Assembly (NCBI GenBank): GCA_025451595.1
Contig: JANWKD010000090.1
Span: forward strand, 1-6,142
Length of the DNA stretch: 6,142 bases
From: Candidatus Babeliales bacterium
Lineage (GTDB): Bacteria > Babelota > Babeliae > Babelales > JANWKD01
Reading direction: 5' to 3'
Part shown: positions 5,752 through 6,142 of the stretch, piece by piece
Numbering within the stretch: the stretch's first letter is position 1
Layout: every line of letters begins with the position of its first letter
The notes under the pieces: generated by a model
What the model was told of the DNA's origin: nothing
What the model saw: only the letters and a program-made list of their open reading frames with translations
Database searches by the model: none
Made by a program: the position numbers and the translations under genes

Positions 5752-6142
5752 ATGTTTTCAAGCGCATCGTAAAAGGGTTGAGCACGAGACCAAATTGCTT
5801 CATTCCATCAATCATATTAATAATTAAATCTTGTGCATAGCCTTGAGGTACAATATAAACCCAGGCGGTAAGCACCTCTCTTCCCGCACGAGACATTTCA
5901 TCTTGGCCTTGAATGTAAAAATTTTTTATTTCAATCGCTTCAGGCCATTGCGCAGAATACCTTTGATATGCAGCTTGCACTGGTTTAAAAATGGGCTGTC
6001 CTTCTTTAGAAATATGATCTTCATATTCTGCATGCACCGTTCGCTTTTTAAAATCAAAAAAAACTCGATGTACCTTATTGGTTGCCAGCGCATGTTGCCA
6101 GGTTAATGCAAAAATCGTTTGTAAATTTGAAATAAACTCTCT
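5729..6142 (-). CDS. gspH: type II secretion minor pseudopilin GspH-like, N-terminus outside window
   Basis: The frame is open from the right edge of the window to the stop at 5731-5729, giving 137 visible residues. A GTG at 6037 could be taken as a start, but 35 further residues upstream of it remain in frame and read as pseudopilin. They contain the amphipathic helix end and first strand typical of GspH (EFISNLQTIFALTWQHALAT, then VHRVFFDF). The C-terminal part also fits: TAWVYIVPQGYAQDLIINMI, then FGLVLNPFTMRLKTYDTF, resembling the last GspH strands. The leader and hydrophobic N-terminal helix must lie beyond the edge. GspH is a minor pseudopilin linking the tip complex to the GspG shaft, and its place directly before gspI is the classical order, which supports the call. 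Without the prepilin motif, a GspG- or other pilin-like protein cannot be fully ruled out. Confidence 0.75.
   Translation of the reverse strand, partial: REFISNLQTIFALTWQHALATNKVHRVFFDFKKRTVHAEYEDHISKEGQPIFKPVQAAYQRYSAQWPEAIEIKNFYIQGQDEMSRAGREVLTAWVYIVPQGYAQDLIINMIDGMKQFGLVLNPFTMRLKTYDTFQKP

Noticed and set aside
6035..6037. GTG as start of gspH
   Set aside because: Another 35 pseudopilin-like residues lie upstream in frame, up to the window edge. Starting here would remove part of the conserved fold as well as the prepilin helix.
5831..6106. 91-residue plus-strand frame inside gspH
   Set aside because: It is antisense to gspH, whose frame matches the pseudopilin pattern and the operon order.

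Overview
The window comes from an AT-rich bacterial genome with a Gram-negative (diderm) cell plan. It carries four consecutive type II secretion (T2SS) minor pseudopilin genes and an MCE/MlaD-type lipid-transport protein whose C-terminal part looks like an outer-membrane barrel. The low GC, heavy use of AAA lysine codons, standard stop codons and a decaying accessory gene would suit a host-associated lineage such as Candidatus Dependentiae (TM6). That placement is inference only; no marker gene in the window fixes the taxonomy.

Left third, plus strand (1-1748), visibly more AT-rich. First is the 3' part of an unrecognised gene that enters from outside the window and ends at 512 in a lysine-rich tail. 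A 159-base AT-rich gap follows. It holds a near-perfect inverted repeat (567-589), a TATAAT box (648-653) and a good Shine-Dalgarno sequence (663-667). Then comes an M48-like zinc metallopeptidase reading frame (672-1748), secreted or membrane-bound, with HEGTH, EYYAD and THP motifs. Its frame is continuous except for one in-frame TAA at codon 76, so it looks like a gene broken by a single nonsense change, or one now started internally.

Right two thirds, minus strand (6142 down to 1752). This is a compact operon read right to left: gspH (5' end outside the window), gspI, gspJ, gspK, then a 545-residue MlaD-family gene. Neighbouring gsp genes overlap by 23, 4 and 1 bases. The MlaD gene follows gspK after 21 bases with its own Shine-Dalgarno sequence and a TTG start. 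The H-I-J-K order is the classical T2SS order. Together these proteins would form the tip of the periplasmic pseudopilus (H/I/J/K), with an envelope-spanning lipid-transfer protein produced from the same transcript.

The two halves meet tail to tail: the peptidase and MlaD stop codons are three bases apart, both inside an 11-base palindrome. No tRNA, rRNA, CRISPR array, insertion sequence or phage gene was seen.
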